DNA of 64,000 nt, from contig LGYU01000020.1 of the NCBI GenBank assembly GCA_001302245.1, positions 124,001 to 188,000 of the forward strand. The letters are read 5' to 3'. Shown here one piece after another: positions 46,583 to 55,372 of this stretch. A program made the translations under genes and the position numbers. The DNA is from Chitinophagaceae bacterium PMP191F (GTDB lineage: Bacteria; Bacteroidota; Bacteroidia; Chitinophagales; Chitinophagaceae). How positions within the stretch are numbered: the first letter of the stretch is position 1; the number at the start of each line of letters is the position of its first letter. The notes below the pieces were generated by a model that worked only from the letters and a program-made list of their open reading frames with translations, was not told the origin of the DNA and made no database searches.

Positions 46583-46607
46583 ATGCCAGAATAGTTGAAT
46601 AAAAAGC
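46583..46607. promoter_or_regulatory. Shared promoter motif between beta-helix and GH28 genes
   Basis: ATGCCAGAATAGTTGAATAA continued by AAAGC. It matches the FucP site (58672) at 18 of its first 20 bases and the GH29 site (30911) through an identical 14-mer. It can serve both divergent promoters. Confidence 0.6.
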
Positions 46608-46704
46608 TAACCAGATCACTGGGTATTGTTGTAAATATGATTCTATTGCAGTGTTTTGTTTTAACCGGCTATTAACGTATTCGCTTTAACGATTAAAACT
46701 GCTT

Positions 46705-48228
46705 ATGAAAAAGATCTTCCTGTTTTTGCTGGCAAGCACTTCGCTGCATGTTTTTGCCATTTCCGGGCAACCTGCTTTTTATAATGTAAGGGATTTTGGT
46801 GCCAAAGGTGATGGCATTACGATGGACACAAAATCTATCAATAGCGCTATTGATAAAGCGGCATCTGCCGGTGGCGGAACCGTATACTTTCCCGCAGGTA
46901 ATTACCTGTCTGGTTCCATTCATCTTCAAAGCAATATCTCATTGTATATAGAACAGGGGGCTGTGGTTATTGCCGCACCGGCTGATAATGAAGCTGAGTA
47001 CGATAAACCGGAACCAGCTATTAATGACACTTACCAGGATTATGGTCATAGTCATTTTCACAATAGTTTTATCTGGGGAGAAAAACTGCATGATGTATCT
47101 ATTATAGGTACCGGCATGATCTGGGGTAAAGGACTGGTGCGTAGTGGTAAAACGGGGGATATCAGACCTAATAAAGCGATCAGTTTGCTGTTATGTCGTA
47201 ATGTAACGATAAAAGATGTTTCTATACTGCACGGTGGCTGGTTTGCCATACTGGCTACCGGTGTTGATAATCTTACCATTGATAACCTGAAGGTAGATAC
47301 AGACCGTGATGGGTTTGATATAGACTGTTGTAAAAATGTACGCATTTCCAACTGCACGGTCAATTCTCCTTTTGATGATGGTATCTGTTTAAAAAGTACT
47401 TATGCATTGGGATATGCAAAGGCCACAGAGAATGTTACCATTACCAATTGCCAGGTAAGCGGTTACGATGAAGGTACATTGATGGATGGCACATTTAAAC
47501 GTGATTACAAAAAGTATTCTGACAGTAGCACTACCGGGCGTATCAAATTTGGCACGGAATCGAATGGTGGGTTTAAAAACATTACGATCAGCAACTGCGT
47601 ATTTGACTATTCCCGCGGTCTGGCATTGGAAACAGTAGATGGGGCATTGCTGGAAGATGTGACCATCACCAATATTACCATGCGTGATATTGTGAATGCA
47701 CCGATCTTTATCCGCCTGGGTGCACGTATGCGTGGTCCGCAAAGCTTGCAGCCTGGTGCCTGTCGCAGGATCATTATCAGCAATGTGGTGGCATGGAATG
47801 TAGATTACCGGCATGGCAGCATCATCAGTGGATTACCTGGTCATGCCATAGAAGATCTTCAGTTGAGCAATATCAGGATCTACTACAAGGGTGGTGGGCC
47901 AAAAGATTCCATCAACCGTGTAGTACCTGAATATGAAAACGATTACCCCGAGCCGTACCGCTGGAAAACAATGCCTGCCTATGGCTTTTTTGTACGACAT
48001 GTAAAGAATATCAAAATGCATGATGTACAGTTATTCTTTATGCAGGATGAACCACGACCCGCATTTATACTGGACGACGTGGACGGGGCTGTTTTTTACG
48101 ATATACAGGCACAGAAAGGAACCGGCGCCAACTATTTTATGCTGAAAAATGTCCGTAATTTCAATGTGTACAATGTGCAGGGTGTTAAGGATGTACAGTT
48201 GAAAAGTGTAGACAGTAAAGTGTTTTAA
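46705..48228 (+). CDS. GH28-family glycoside hydrolase
   Basis: 507 residues with a signal peptide (ends VFAISGQ). Right-handed beta-helix with the GH28 active-site set: TDRDGFDID, SPFDDGICLKS with D224/D225, and GRIKFGTES for the late Arg/Lys. Entry strand YNVRDFGAKGDG is standard. GH28 enzymes hydrolyse alpha-galacturonosyl and related linkages (polygalacturonases, rhamnogalacturonan hydrolases, exo forms). Many Bacteroidota loci use exo-type GH28. Its divergent partner is a beta-helix lyase-like protein and both share one regulatory site. The precise linkage is not predictable. Confidence 0.92.
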   Translation: MKKIFLFLLASTSLHVFAISGQPAFYNVRDFGAKGDGITMDTKSINSAIDKAASAGGGTVYFPAGNYLSGSIHLQSNISLYIEQGAVVIAAPADNEAEYDKPEPAINDTYQDYGHSHFHNSFIWGEKLHDVSIIGTGMIWGKGLVRSGKTGDIRPNKAISLLLCRNVTIKDVSILHGGWFAILATGVDNLTIDNLKVDTDRDGFDIDCCKNVRISNCTVNSPFDDGICLKSTYALGYAKATENVTITNCQVSGYDEGTLMDGTFKRDYKKYSDSSTTGRIKFGTESNGGFKNITISNCVFDYSRGLALETVDGALLEDVTITNITMRDIVNAPIFIRLGARMRGPQSLQPGACRRIIISNVVAWNVDYRHGSIISGLPGHAIEDLQLSNIRIYYKGGGPKDSINRVVPEYENDYPEPYRWKTMPAYGFFVRHVKNIKMHDVQLFFMQDEPRPAFILDDVDGAVFYDIQAQKGTGANYFMLKNVRNFNVYNVQGVKDVQLKSVDSKVF

Positions 48229-48247
48229 GAAGCAAGCTGTGAATATA

Positions 48248-48300
48248 AGTCCGGAAGCCGCTAAGACCGGAAGGAAGAAGTCTGAAGTCCGAAATCCGAA
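48248..48300. repeat. Intergenic word repeat (GTCCGGAAG / GAAGAAGTCTGAAGTC)
   Basis: GAAGAAGTCTGAAGTCCGAA corresponds to GAAGAAGTCGGAAGTCTGAG at 42940 with three mismatches over 20 bases. Lies between GH28 and the six-hairpin gene. Confidence 0.6.
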
Positions 48301-48389
48301 TGTAGTAGAGCGTATAATCGGAATCAGGAACTACTCACGATTGCCGATTCTCCACCCAAACTCATAACTCAAAACTGCGTCCCCTGTTT

Positions 48390-50414
48390 ATGAAACGTGT
48401 CTTTATCCCGTTTTTTTTATTCTTTTTCATAGCAGCCGCTGCCCAGCAACAGGACCGGTGGCAGATACAGCCGGATGGCAGCATTCAATGGAATATAGAT
48501 CGGCGTTTACCACATTATGATCATATTGAAATGAGCGGGGAAAAAGTATCGCTGTGGGTACAATATGGCGTAGATACTTCCGGGAGGCCGATGATTAACC
48601 GTACCATGGTATTCCCGACGTTTCGGTTACTACCGGTAAAAACCACGGCCAGCATGATGTACAATGTGACAGATAATGATCTGCCGCGTGTACTGATCAA
48701 TGATAAGCTGATGCGTAGCGGTACTTACAATGCTGCTGTGGCAGCGGATATGCAGGAGAAGACCGCTGCTGTAAATCATAAAGGGGTTATGCGTATATAC
48801 AGTGTACTGGGCAACGGAGAAATAAAACTCTGCCGCACTTTATTCCCTTCTGCAGATAAGCCTATGGCTATTGAGAAATGGGTCTTTACCAATACAGGTA
48901 AGCAATCTGCAAAAGTTGAAATGGAATACCTGCTCCGTGAAACAAAACCTTCCGAAAGCAGGACCACCCCTGTTCAACATAGCTTTATTGTAAGTACCGT
49001 AGGAGAAGGGATGAAAACGCTAGCTCCCGGGGATAGTGCTGTATTTGCATTGACATACCAGGCCGTGAACAGCAACAATCCTTTGGTAAAAGCCGATGTG
49101 AATGCTGAACTATCTGGCAGAACGCAACGTGTACAGCAATTTTTATCGCTGCTGCGGTTGGAAACGCCGGATACTGTACTCAACACCACTTTTGCATTTG
49201 CAAAGATCAGGGCTGCTGAAAGTATTTTTAAAACCAAAGGCGGTTATATGCATGGTCCCGGTGGACTACGCTACTATGCTGCACTCTGGGCCAATGACCA
49301 GGCTGAATATGTAAATCCTTTTTTTGCTTTCCTGGGAGATGAGATTGCTAACAGATCAGCAATGAATACCTATCGCTGGTTCTCGCATTACATGAATCCT
49401 GAATACAAACCGATTCCCAGTTCAATTATTGCTGAAGGTGACGGCATTTGGCATGGCGCCAAAGACAGGGGAGATATGGCAATGATTGCTTATGGTGCCG
49501 GAAGATATGCACTGGCCTATGGCAATACTGATTCAGCAAAGGTATTATGGCCACTTATCGAATGGTGTCTTGAATATTTAAAAAGGCAGATCAACAGCAA
49601 CGGCGTGGTAGCATCCAACAGTGATGAACTGGAAGGACGTTTTCCTGCAGGTAAAGCCAACCTGAACACCAGTATCCTGTATTACGATGGTTTGCGCTCT
49701 GCCGCAATGCTGGGTAAATTGCTGAATGTATCCAAACAACAGGTGGCTGCATATGAAAAAGCTGCTGTAGCCATCCGGCAAAATATTGAACATTTCTTTG
49801 GTGCTACGGTAGAAGGTTTTGCTACTTACCGTTATTACGAAGGCAATGATACCTTGCGCGCCTGGATCTGCTCGCCCCTGATCGTTGATATATTCGACAG
49901 AAAAGAAGGAACCATTGCTGCATTGTTCTCTCCACGTTTATGGACAGAAGATGGGCTTGCTTCACTGGCCGGTGATAAAACTTTCTGGGATCGTTCAACT
50001 TTGTATGCGCTGCGTGGCGTATTTGCTGCCGGTGAAACAGAAAAGGCACTGCCTTACCTGCAATATTATTCTCGCAGAAGATTGTTGGGAGAACATGTTC
50101 CGTATGCAGTAGAAGCTTACCCGGAAGGGAACCAGCGGCATCTGTCTGCCGAAAGCGGTTTGTATTGCCGTATTTATACAGAAGGAATGTTTGGCATGCG
50201 ACCAACTGGTTTTGACAATTTTGATTGTACACCTCATTTACCTGCTGGCTGGAACAATATGGCGCTTCGCAATATACATGCTTTTGGAAAGGTATTTGAT
50301 CTGGTAGTAGAAAGGGCAGGTAATGGAAAAATAGATATAATTGTTGTCTATAACGGACAGACAAAAAAATATCCGGTAAAGGAAGGCGCTACGTTAAAGA
50401 TAAAATTGAGTTAA
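48390..50414 (+). CDS. Orphan six-hairpin glycosidase-fold protein
   Basis: 674 residues with a signal peptide (ends AAAAQQ). An N-terminal beta-sandwich of about 270 residues (DRWQIQPDGSIQWNIDRRLPHYDHIEMSG) precedes an (alpha/alpha)6 barrel with GGYMHGPGGLRYYAALWANDQAEYV, EGDGIWHGAKDRGDMAM and SAESGLYCRIYTEGMFGM, and a short C-terminal beta domain. Repeated acidic residues (ANDQAE, EGDG, SDELEGRF) are candidate catalysts. I do not recognise the family. The fold plan is that of GH65/GH78/GH95-like inverting enzymes. Co-oriented 161 bp after GH28, it is probably part of the same breakdown set. Confidence 0.75.
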   Translation: MKRVFIPFFLFFFIAAAAQQQDRWQIQPDGSIQWNIDRRLPHYDHIEMSGEKVSLWVQYGVDTSGRPMINRTMVFPTFRLLPVKTTASMMYNVTDNDLPRVLINDKLMRSGTYNAAVAADMQEKTAAVNHKGVMRIYSVLGNGEIKLCRTLFPSADKPMAIEKWVFTNTGKQSAKVEMEYLLRETKPSESRTTPVQHSFIVSTVGEGMKTLAPGDSAVFALTYQAVNSNNPLVKADVNAELSGRTQRVQQFLSLLRLETPDTVLNTTFAFAKIRAAESIFKTKGGYMHGPGGLRYYAALWANDQAEYVNPFFAFLGDEIANRSAMNTYRWFSHYMNPEYKPIPSSIIAEGDGIWHGAKDRGDMAMIAYGAGRYALAYGNTDSAKVLWPLIEWCLEYLKRQINSNGVVASNSDELEGRFPAGKANLNTSILYYDGLRSAAMLGKLLNVSKQQVAAYEKAAVAIRQNIEHFFGATVEGFATYRYYEGNDTLRAWICSPLIVDIFDRKEGTIAALFSPRLWTEDGLASLAGDKTFWDRSTLYALRGVFAAGETEKALPYLQYYSRRRLLGEHVPYAVEAYPEGNQRHLSAESGLYCRIYTEGMFGMRPTGFDNFDCTPHLPAGWNNMALRNIHAFGKVFDLVVERAGNGKIDIIVVYNGQTKKYPVKEGATLKIKLS

Positions 50415-50432
50415 TCCGTTACCGGAATACAA

Positions 50433-50470
50433 AAAGGGATATCATCCTTTCAAAAGAATGACATCCCTTT
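50433..50470. terminator. Bidirectional terminator between convergent genes
   Basis: Stem AAAGGGAT-TCAT paired with ATGA-ATCCCTTT around one mismatch, between the six-hairpin gene (+) and the serine hydrolase (-). Confidence 0.7.
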
Positions 50471-50494
50471 CCGGAAAAAAGATTTTACGTACAG

Positions 50495-51829
50495 TTATAG
50501 CTGCTTTTTCCAGATGGTTTCCTTTGTTCCTTGTTTTAATTTTAATGCTGTTACCTGCTCTTGTTCTTTTACAAATTCTATTTCCAGTTCAATTACCCGG
50601 ATAAAGAATGTAGAATCACTTTCGGCCAATAATTTGAAAGGAGCCTGATCCCCCAGTTTCCCGGTAAGTTTTCCTTTGCTGCAGGAAATAGCGAGTACCG
50701 AATTGCCCAGCATGTACTGGCCGGTGTAACTGTTTAATATTGTATCTGCTACCTGTACAATCTTTTTTGTTTCAGGAATTTCATACGTATCGCCTGCTAT
50801 CAATGCGGTAAGTGCTTTACATATTTGAGGTCCTTTTGCATCGCCGTAATTGGAGAGGAAAATAATACATATGTCTTGTTCGGGATAACGAATAATATTA
50901 GCCTGAAATCCATCAGTAGAGCCTGCATGGCTGATCTCTTTTCTACCGTTGTTGTCGCGTATTTCCCAGCCATATCCATAGTTCTTTAAACCGGGTTTGA
51001 ACATTTGTTGTAATGAAGTATCGGATAAAATATTGCTGGTATACAAAGCACGATCCCATTTGTAGAGATCGTGTACAGTACTGTACATGGCTCCTGCACC
51101 GGAAAGGATGGAAATGTCAATGAATGGTGCCGGTGAGTAATCATTTTCCGGTGTAAAAACGTAGCCCAGAGCTTTGTTGGCTGATGCACGATTATTACTG
51201 TCTAACTGAGTATGCTGCAGGTTCAGTTTTTTGAAAATATACTCATTTAGTAAAACATTCAGTTTTTTCCCTGAACTCTTTTCTGCAATAAAGGTTAGTA
51301 ACAGGTAATTGGAATTGCTGTAAGCGTAATCACTACCAGGCCTGAATAATAACGGTTCATGTTTAAAATAGGAAATCAGCTTTTCTGTCGTAGCAGCTTC
51401 TTTCATCCATTGAGTGTAATATTGCTTCATTGAAGTGAAGCTTTTGATGCCGGATGTATGATTAAGCAGGTGTTTGACCAGGATGGAATCACCGTTTGGA
51501 TAATCAGGAATATACAGCGATAGCGGGTCCTGCAATGATAGCTTTCCCATTTCCCGCAACTTCATGATGATAGTTGCTGTAAACTGTTTAGTTATGGAAC
51601 CTATCCTGTATTCGGTGTTAACTGTATTGGGGATACGTTTGCCGTTATCTGCATAGCCATAACCTTTTTCAAAAAGTATGCGGTTATGCTGTGCAATTAA
51701 AACAGTGCCTGTAAATTTTCCCTGGTTGTAATAGGCAGAGAGAAGGGTATCTGCTTTTGCTGCAATATGCTGTGCAGAGCTCAAAAAAGGCAGATTGATC
51801 AGTAACAGGAAGAAGTATCTCATTTCCAT
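50495..51829 (-). CDS. Secreted serine beta-lactamase-like hydrolase
   Basis: 444 residues with a signal peptide (ends LSSAQ). Class C beta-lactamase/penicillin-binding motifs are all present: SxxK in IGSITKQF, YxN in AYSNSNY and the third-box HAG in SHAGSTDGF. A small C-terminal beta domain follows after about residue 360. Members are DD-peptidases, esterases or of unknown function, and this type is common in Bacteroidota without conferring drug resistance. It has no obvious saccharide role, being bounded by a convergent terminator and its own promoter region. Confidence 0.87.
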   Translation of the reverse strand: MEMRYFFLLLINLPFLSSAQHIAAKADTLLSAYYNQGKFTGTVLIAQHNRILFEKGYGYADNGKRIPNTVNTEYRIGSITKQFTATIIMKLREMGKLSLQDPLSLYIPDYPNGDSILVKHLLNHTSGIKSFTSMKQYYTQWMKEAATTEKLISYFKHEPLLFRPGSDYAYSNSNYLLLTFIAEKSSGKKLNVLLNEYIFKKLNLQHTQLDSNNRASANKALGYVFTPENDYSPAPFIDISILSGAGAMYSTVHDLYKWDRALYTSNILSDTSLQQMFKPGLKNYGYGWEIRDNNGRKEISHAGSTDGFQANIIRYPEQDICIIFLSNYGDAKGPQICKALTALIAGDTYEIPETKKIVQVADTILNSYTGQYMLGNSVLAISCSKGKLTGKLGDQAPFKLLAESDSTFFIRVIELEIEFVKEQEQVTALKLKQGTKETIWKKQL

Positions 51830-51963
51830 TATTTTATTGGCAATAAGACGACGTTGCCAGAAAAAGGTATCAGCAATGCTAATAAAATTAATATTTCAGC
51901 AGATGAACTGTCGTTTTATGCTGCTGAAATGCAGGGGAGACAGTATTTACTGGTGAATAATAG

Positions 51964-52001
51964 AAAGGGAGGACATTCTTCCGAAAGGATGCCCTCCCTT
52001 T
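51964..52001. terminator. Terminator-like hairpin downstream of GH3
   Basis: 9-bp stem (AAAGGGAGG with CCTCCCTTT) extended by three pairs past one mismatch, between the GH3 stop and the serine hydrolase promoter. The T-run is poor on the minus strand. Confidence 0.5.
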
Positions 52002-52013
52002 ATTATTGAGTTA

Positions 52014-54416
52014 TTAAGGCGTAATAACAAATGTTTGCTTTGCCCTGATATCTACGGAAGAACTACCTATCCATATTTCAAATTCTCCGGGTTCTACTGT
52101 CCAGTTCATGTTTTTGTCCAGTAGCGCCAGGTCATCAGGATGAATGGTAAAGGTTATTGTTTTCTTTTCACCCGGTGCAAGTGTAATACGTTCAAAACCT
52201 CTCAACTGTGTTTCGTAGGTGATCACACTGCTTACTTTGTCTTTAATGTACAGTTGTACCACTTCATCGCCTTTGCAACTGCCGGTATTGGCTACATCAA
52301 CAGTTACGGTGATCAACCCCTGTGGTTTTTGTGTGGTGGGCGTTACAATAAGATTGCTGTAAGCAAAAGTGGTATAACTTAATCCATAGCCAAAAGGATA
52401 CAACGGGCCTACCACTGCTGTTTTTCCATAACCGTTCGGTCCATCTCCCGGCTGACCGGCCTGTGATGCAGGTTTGAAAGGGAAGTTCAATTCTATTTGT
52501 CCTAATGTTTTGGGGAAAGTAACTGGCAGTTTACCACCAGGATTGTATGATCCGAACAATGCTTCTGCGATGGCTGTACCGCCGGATGAACCGGGAAACC
52601 ATGCTTCAAGAATAGCAGACAGGTAACGATTTTCCCAGTTAATGGTAAGCGGCTGTCCGTTGATCAATACCATGATAACTGGTTTGCCGGTAGCCTGTAG
52701 TGCCTGTATCAACTGGAACTGTCTGCCTGGTAACCCCAAACCGGTACGCGATAAACTTTCCCCCACACGTTTTTCGTCTTCGCCTACCACCGCAATGATC
52801 ACATCTGATTCTTTTGCTTTGGTAACAGCGGCATCAATGGCGTTTTGCTCCTCTGTTGTTAATGGTGTAGGTATGATCTCGCTTTCGGGCCATGTAGCAT
52901 CTACAATATCGCATCCTTTGCTGTAATCAACAGATACAGATGAGCCAGTGAAATTTTTGATCCCTGCCAGTACAGAAGTAACAGGATTGTTGGAAGGGCC
53001 ATAGCGACTGATGGCGTAATTGGTAGCATCTGCCAGCGGACCGGTTACCAATATCTTTTTAAGTTTCTTTACATCCAGCGGCAAAGTGTTGTTGTCATTT
53101 TTTAATAATACCAGCGATTCGCGGTTCAGTTGCAACGCCAGCGAATCATCTGCTTTGGTATGTACCAGTACATCTGCCTTTTTAGGATCTGCTACATAAG
53201 GCTGATCAAAAAGCCCCAGCAGAAATTTTACCCTTAAAACATCTGCCACGCGTTCGTCAATGGTTTTCATAGAAATAGAACCTTCACGAATTAATTCACG
53301 CAGGGGATTTACATATTCTTCCGGTATGGTAAAATCAGTACGTACATTCAGTCCTGCTTCCACTACCTGTCTTACTGCTTCCTTATAATCTGCTGCCACA
53401 TGGTGTTTGTTGTAAACATATTCCACCGCGCGACTATCAGAAACTACATATCCTTTAAAGCCATATTGCTGGCGTAACAATTCTGTCAGGAAGTAACGAC
53501 TGCCGGTTACCGGCACCCCATCCCAATCGTTGTAGCTACTCATCACGCCCAGTGCGCCTGCTTCCTGTATCACTCTACGGAAGGGATACAGGTACATCTG
53601 GTGTAGTTCGCGGGGAGCAATATGCGGATCAGTACGTGCATTGCCATCACGGCCACCTTTGGGCACACTGTAAGCCGCAAAATGTTTTAACGTAGAGGCT
53701 ACACCCTGTTCCTGTATACCAATTGTCATTTGTTTGCCCAGCTCTGTTACCAGGAAGGGATCTTCACCATAGCATTCCACTACGCGCCCCCAGCGCGGAT
53801 CACGCGCCAGATCAAGAATAGGTGCATATACATTGGTATAACCGAGTGCTTTTGCTTCACGACCTACAGTTTTCCCGGCGCTATATACAAGGTTTTTATT
53901 CCAGGTAGCACCAATGGTAATAGGTGCGGGGAGTGGTGTGGCACGGTCGTGGGTAAGACCATGAATGCCTTCATTGGTAAAGTCTACAGGAATGCCAAGA
54001 CGTGTTTCTTCCACAAACCATTTCTGGATGGTATTGATAGCATCTGCGTGTTTACTGAAAGGGTAGGAATATTGGGATTTTGCTTTTTCATTGAAGGGTA
54101 AACTGTTCAGTTCCTCATCAATATTGGCAATGCCGTCTTTCCAGAGCGCAGTTTTCCATGCCGGTGTGGGCATTTCATCTTTCAATACCCTGCCGTATCC
54201 GTATAGCGTAACCATCTGGCAGGTCTTTTCATCAATATTCATCTGCGACAGCAGATCGGCAATACGTTTTTCTATAGGCTGGGCAGGATCTTCATAAATA
54301 TCTTTTTTGCCATTCTTATTAAAATCGATCCAGCCCTTGTTATAAATATTCCTGTTCTGCGAAAATCCCTGCAATGCAACTAATATGACCGGGAGCGACA
54401 ATACTGTTTTTTTCAC
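52014..54416 (-). CDS. GH3-family beta-glycosidase
   Basis: 800 residues from a GTG at 54416, which opens a proper signal peptide (KKTVLSLPVILVALQGFSQ). The ATG at 54482 overlaps the previous stop (ATGA) but would add 22 residues without signal character, so it may only couple translation. GH3 order is complete: barrel with nucleophile D327 in GYVVSDSRAVEYV, alpha/beta domain with GEDEKRVGESLSRTGLGLPG, and the fibronectin-like C-terminal domain from about 680. The SDSRAVEY form of the nucleophile loop, instead of SDW, marks a subgroup of uncertain specificity (beta-glucosidase or beta-xylosidase). Probably co-transcribed with the SMP-30-like gene. Confidence 0.88.
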   Translation of the reverse strand: MKKTVLSLPVILVALQGFSQNRNIYNKGWIDFNKNGKKDIYEDPAQPIEKRIADLLSQMNIDEKTCQMVTLYGYGRVLKDEMPTPAWKTALWKDGIANIDEELNSLPFNEKAKSQYSYPFSKHADAINTIQKWFVEETRLGIPVDFTNEGIHGLTHDRATPLPAPITIGATWNKNLVYSAGKTVGREAKALGYTNVYAPILDLARDPRWGRVVECYGEDPFLVTELGKQMTIGIQEQGVASTLKHFAAYSVPKGGRDGNARTDPHIAPRELHQMYLYPFRRVIQEAGALGVMSSYNDWDGVPVTGSRYFLTELLRQQYGFKGYVVSDSRAVEYVYNKHHVAADYKEAVRQVVEAGLNVRTDFTIPEEYVNPLRELIREGSISMKTIDERVADVLRVKFLLGLFDQPYVADPKKADVLVHTKADDSLALQLNRESLVLLKNDNNTLPLDVKKLKKILVTGPLADATNYAISRYGPSNNPVTSVLAGIKNFTGSSVSVDYSKGCDIVDATWPESEIIPTPLTTEEQNAIDAAVTKAKESDVIIAVVGEDEKRVGESLSRTGLGLPGRQFQLIQALQATGKPVIMVLINGQPLTINWENRYLSAILEAWFPGSSGGTAIAEALFGSYNPGGKLPVTFPKTLGQIELNFPFKPASQAGQPGDGPNGYGKTAVVGPLYPFGYGLSYTTFAYSNLIVTPTTQKPQGLITVTVDVANTGSCKGDEVVQLYIKDKVSSVITYETQLRGFERITLAPGEKKTITFTIHPDDLALLDKNMNWTVEPGEFEIWIGSSSVDIRAKQTFVITP

Positions 54417-54478
54417 AATCGTAAATGGTTTTATGGTTTGGATGCGGCATTCCGGGATCTCAGATCCGGCATCCCGAA

Positions 54479-55306
54479 TCATTTCACTTTAAATGCTTCT
54501 ACTGTTTTGCCGTTGAAGGTGGGCAGGTATAAAATGCGTTTTACGGGGTCATAACCAATGTCGGCAGTATTCTTTTTCTGCGGACGATAATCCAGCAGCA
54601 GATCTACCTGCCCGCTTGCATGTACATAGTAGATCAGTCCTGCCCATGAGGTTGCAAGAAAGTCTCCGTTGCCAACCGGTTCCAGACCATCGCCCCCTTC
54701 AGTAAGGATGGCCATGTGGGTAATGTTTTTCTGAGCGTCGGCTTTAATGAAATTTTTACCGGAAAGGATATACAGATCATCTTTCACTGCTTTGATACCA
54801 TTGGTTCCCTTCAGGCTATCGAGATACACAGTTACTTCGTTGTTGTAAAGTTTGTAGATCCTTCCTTTTTTGGAATCGGATACATATACCTCGCCTTTAT
54901 CTGATGCAGTAACATCATTCAGGTTCTGGGCTTCAGCCACAGCGATCTTCTTTTCTATTTTCCCTTTGGGAATGTCTATCACAACGATCTCCGTAATATC
55001 TGCCACATACAGTCGGTTACCTACGCGTGCCAGTCCTTTGGGTGCATTCAGACCGGTGATCCAGGTAGTGTCAATGATCTTACCGGTCATATCCAGTTTG
55101 CCAACACCGCCTTTGCCATCTGCTGCCCAACCCGGCCCATCGATCAGCGATACGTATAATATCTTTTCCTTAAAATCTGGTAATACAGATTCAGGAACTG
55201 CTATAACAGTATCCGTTTGCCATATTTTTTCCAGTGAATGCTCCTGTGCCTGTGTTGCAAAAGGAAGACAGGCCAGTAATGAGAAAATGATGGGTTTTCT
55301 ATTCAT
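54479..55306 (-). CDS. SMP-30/gluconolactonase-like beta-propeller protein
   Basis: 275 residues with a signal peptide (ends ATQAQ). Short propeller with the recurring strands LYVADITEIVVIDIPKGKIEKKI, EVYVSDSKKGRIYKLYNN and TSWAGLIYYVHASG. The clear metal-binding residues of true gluconolactonases are not obvious, so lactonase activity is uncertain. It lies directly upstream of GH3 on the same strand with an ATGA overlap at 54479-54482 and 66 bp after GH36, so the three may form one transcript. The function is probably periplasmic and not established. Confidence 0.75.
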   Translation of the reverse strand: MNRKPIIFSLLACLPFATQAQEHSLEKIWQTDTVIAVPESVLPDFKEKILYVSLIDGPGWAADGKGGVGKLDMTGKIIDTTWITGLNAPKGLARVGNRLYVADITEIVVIDIPKGKIEKKIAVAEAQNLNDVTASDKGEVYVSDSKKGRIYKLYNNEVTVYLDSLKGTNGIKAVKDDLYILSGKNFIKADAQKNITHMAILTEGGDGLEPVGNGDFLATSWAGLIYYVHASGQVDLLLDYRPQKKNTADIGYDPVKRILYLPTFNGKTVEAFKVK

Positions 55307-55372
55307 GAGTTACAAGTTTCAGCTATCAAACAATTTAACCATCCAGTCATCTGCCTCCCATTCTCAGATTAA

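Noticed and set aside
50495-51829. Antibiotic-resistance beta-lactamase
   Set aside because: The SxxK/YxN/HAG pattern is common to esterase-like PBP-fold proteins and the C-terminal extra domain is not typical of a resistance enzyme.
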